From: Sphingomonadaceae bacterium
GTDB lineage: Bacteria > Pseudomonadota > Alphaproteobacteria > Sphingomonadales > Sphingomonadaceae
DNA length: 8,033 nt
Direction of reading: 5' to 3'
Assembly: GCA_013821585.1 (NCBI GenBank)
Contig: JACDGO010000080.1
Location: 1 to 8,033, forward strand
The notes beneath the pieces are model-generated. The model worked only from the letters and a program-made list of their open reading frames with translations, was not told the origin of the DNA and searched no databases. Position numbers and translations under genes: made by a program. Below, in pieces: positions 6,290-8,033 of the stretch; positions within the stretch are counted from its first letter, which is position 1; every line of letters begins with the position of its first letter.

Positions 6290-8033
6290 CCGACACGTTG
6301 AACGCGACCGTCGCGCGCCGGACGGCGCGCGCGGGATCGATGCGGCTGCGCCATGGCGCGGCGGCGTCGATATGATAGCTGTGGCACATCGCGCAGCCCG
6401 ATTTGACCTGCGCGTGACTCGCCTCGCCGCCGTGGCACGAGCGGCAGGTTTTGCCGCCCTGATCCCCCAATTTGCCGATCGTCGGCAGCAATAGATCGCG
6501 CGCGTCGTTCGAGGTGGTCGCCGCAGCGTGGCAGGTCTCACACTTCTCGGTTCGGTGCGCGGCGTGATCGAACCAGCCTTGCGCCATATAGCGCATCGGC
6601 TGGACGGGCTTCCTGACATGCCAGCCCATCGTCGCAGCCTCGCCGGTGCGGTCGACAATGTGGCAATCGAAGCACGCGCCGCCTTTAGTGAAGAGCGCGT
6701 TGATCGCCGCATCGGCGCCGCCGGCATAGCGGCTCGCGCCGCGCAGGTAATCCTCGCGCAATTGTCCCGCCGCATAGCTTCCCGGCACGCGCCGCGCGAA
6801 GCCGCCAAGCGCGATCGGCCGGTCGGGCGCGGTCGAGCGGTAGAAGGCGCGCAGGTCCGCGACCACTTGAGCAGGCTGTCCGTGTCGCAGTGTACGATAG
6901 GTGCCGCCGACCCGGTCGAAGGTCAGGCTGTGGCACATCTGGCAATTGGTCTCCATGTCGACCGGCAGGAATCGCACCCCATCGGCGGTCGCCTTGTGGC
7001 AGTCGTTGCACGTGAGGCTCGCGCCCCAGCCCTGCTGACCGCGCAGCGTCTGCGCCATCCGCGCGACGCCGTTCGTGGTCGACAGATGCCGCGCGTGGGT
7101 GAACTTCAGGCCGTCGTCCTCCTTCGGCCGCCCATCGAGCGACAGGCGGCGGAACAGCGGCCGATCGCCCTCGAAGGCGACCGGCGAGATCGCGGTGAAA
7201 TTGGGATGCGCTGTTCCGAAATCGCCCGCATCGGCGAGCCTGGTGTCGGTCAGCCGTTCCTTCAGCGTCGCATGGCAGTCGGTGCAAAAGGCCTGGCGCG
7301 TCGGCGGCATCGGCCCCGCGCCCTGATGCTCGTTGTGGCAGTTGGCGCAACGCTGCCCGGTCGGAAAACCGAAGCTCGCCTTGAAGAAATTCTGAACGCG
7401 CCCGCCGAGATCGGGCGGCGCCATCGCCGCCACCTGACGTTTCAAGTCCGCGTGATCGTGCGTGTCCTTATGACAGACGACACACTTCGCGTCGGTCACC
7501 GCCTCGAACGCCTTGGCATGGCATGCCTGGCAGTCCTTTTCGAGGCCGTGGTGCGCCTGACTTAGCGGCCCCGCGGTCCACATCTGGTCGGCATGGAAAG
7601 ATTGCGGTCGCGTCTTGGCCTCGTGCCATGTCGCATAGGACCAGACCGGCCAGGCGAGGAACGCCGCGAGCACGAGCAGCGCGAAACCCCACGCGCCGAT
7701 CCTTTTGCCCGGCACCAGCCCCTTCAGACTGAACAACAGGCTCTCGTCCTTCTCGTCGCTGATGTCGGACAGCGCGGCGGTGCGCTCGACGGTCACGGTC
7801 GCCGCCTCGTCGTCGCGCGCGAGCTTCAGGAGGTGCCCGCCGAAGCGCAGCTCGGCGCCGCGCGTCGCGTCGATGTCCGCCTTCTTCGTGACGCGCCCGT
7901 CGACGCCGAAGCCGAGGCCGCCGACGGTCTCAGCGAGGACGCGCCCGTTCGGCTGAAGCGTCAGGCGCGCATGGAACGGCTCGACCGCGAGGTCGGCGAG
8001 GTGGATCTCGTTTGAGGCGTCGCGGCCGACGCC
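6279..8033 (-). CDS. FHA-like domain / transmembrane helix / periplasmic decahaem cytochrome fusion, partial (N-terminus missing)
   Basis: The frame is open from the right edge, with 584 residues visible to the TGA at 6279-6281. The GTG at 7796 is an internal valine, since upstream in-frame sequence codes for a recognisable domain. Visible residues 1-76 resemble an FHA fold (GR at 3-4, SNEIHLAD, then VEPFHARL), but the phosphothreonine-contacting Ser of the usual SxxH is Glu18 and the NG turn is altered. A linker follows, then one transmembrane helix at about 113-135 (GAWGFALLVLAAFLAWPVW). The rest carries ten CxxCH motifs starting at visible residues 168, 184, 229, 250, 342, 364, 454, 498, 530 and 547. 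Haem attachment happens only in the periplasm, so the FHA part should be cytoplasmic. The haem part looks like the cytochrome c3/c7-type collection. Likely role: inner-membrane-anchored electron carrier to or from the outer-membrane decahaem system (inferred). The FHA-like domain could dock a protein or respond to signals. Confidence 0.88.
   Translation of the reverse strand, partial: GVGRDASNEIHLADLAVEPFHARLTLQPNGRVLAETVGGLGFGVDGRVTKKADIDATRGAELRFGGHLLKLARDDEAATVTVERTAALSDISDEKDESLLFSLKGLVPGKRIGAWGFALLVLAAFLAWPVWSYATWHEAKTRPQSFHADQMWTAGPLSQAHHGLEKDCQACHAKAFEAVTDAKCVVCHKDTHDHADLKRQVAAMAPPDLGGRVQNFFKASFGFPTGQRCANCHNEHQGAGPMPPTRQAFCTDCHATLKERLTDTRLADAGDFGTAHPNFTAISPVAFEGDRPLFRRLSLDGRPKEDDGLKFTHARHLSTTNGVARMAQTLRGQQGWGASLTCNDCHKATADGVRFLPVDMETNCQMCHSLTFDRVGGTYRTLRHGQPAQVVADLRAFYRSTAPDRPIALGGFARRVPGSYAAGQLREDYLRGASRYAGGADAAINALFTKGGACFDCHIVDRTGEAATMGWHVRKPVQPMRYMAQGWFDHAAHRTEKCETCHAAATTSNDARDLLLPTIGKLGDQGGKTCRSCHGGEASHAQVKSGCAMCHSYHIDAAAPWRSRIDPARAVRRATVAFNVSERR

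Noticed and set aside
6528..7565. Plus-strand open frame (about 345 codons) opposite the FHA-decahaem gene
   Set aside because: The minus strand here encodes most of the CxxCH motifs of that gene. The plus-strand product is Arg-rich with no domain signal.
7794..7796. GTG as the start codon of the decahaem gene, which would make a 505-residue protein
   Set aside because: The frame stays open to the window edge and the upstream residues form an FHA-like domain, so this GTG is an internal valine.
1..8033. CRISPR array, tRNA, rRNA, insertion sequence or prophage parts
   Set aside because: Reading both strands showed no regularly spaced repeats, cloverleaf, transposase or terminal inverted repeats.

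Overview
The window is a GC-rich, densely packed piece of a Gram-negative chromosome. Codon use (heavy GCG, CGC, TTC, GAC), gene packing and protein style suggest an alphaproteobacterium, perhaps a sphingomonad. That placement is an impression from composition; no rRNA or other marker is present. No tRNA, rRNA, CRISPR array, insertion sequence or long repeat was seen, and there is no gene-free stretch over 300 bases.

Layout. Plus strand, left half: the 3' part of an outer-membrane beta-barrel gene (to 1076), then by a one-base stop/start overlap (TGATG) a 1320-residue exported protein with ten CxxCH haem sites and a C-terminal LVIVD-type beta-propeller (1076-5038). Minus strand, right half, in order of transcription: a 5'-truncated gene encoding a degenerate FHA-like domain, one transmembrane helix and ten CxxCH motifs (8033 to 6279); a 67-bp gap holding a hairpin and a possible promoter; a class III (CpdA/GpdQ-like) metallophosphoesterase (6211-5363); and, again by a TGATG overlap, a small glyoxalase/VOC-fold protein (5363-5028). 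The two gene sets converge and their ends overlap by 11 bp.

How it may work (inference). The barrel and the large decahaem protein look like an outer-membrane porin-cytochrome pair. The FHA-TM-decahaem protein would sit in the inner membrane with its haems in the periplasm and its FHA-like domain in the cytoplasm. Together, 20 predicted haems could form a path from the inner membrane across the periplasm and outer membrane, analogous to MtrCAB-type conduits but built from different families. The phosphodiesterase-like and VOC proteins have no clear tie to electron transfer. Both ends of the window are cut inside genes, so the cluster extends both ways.
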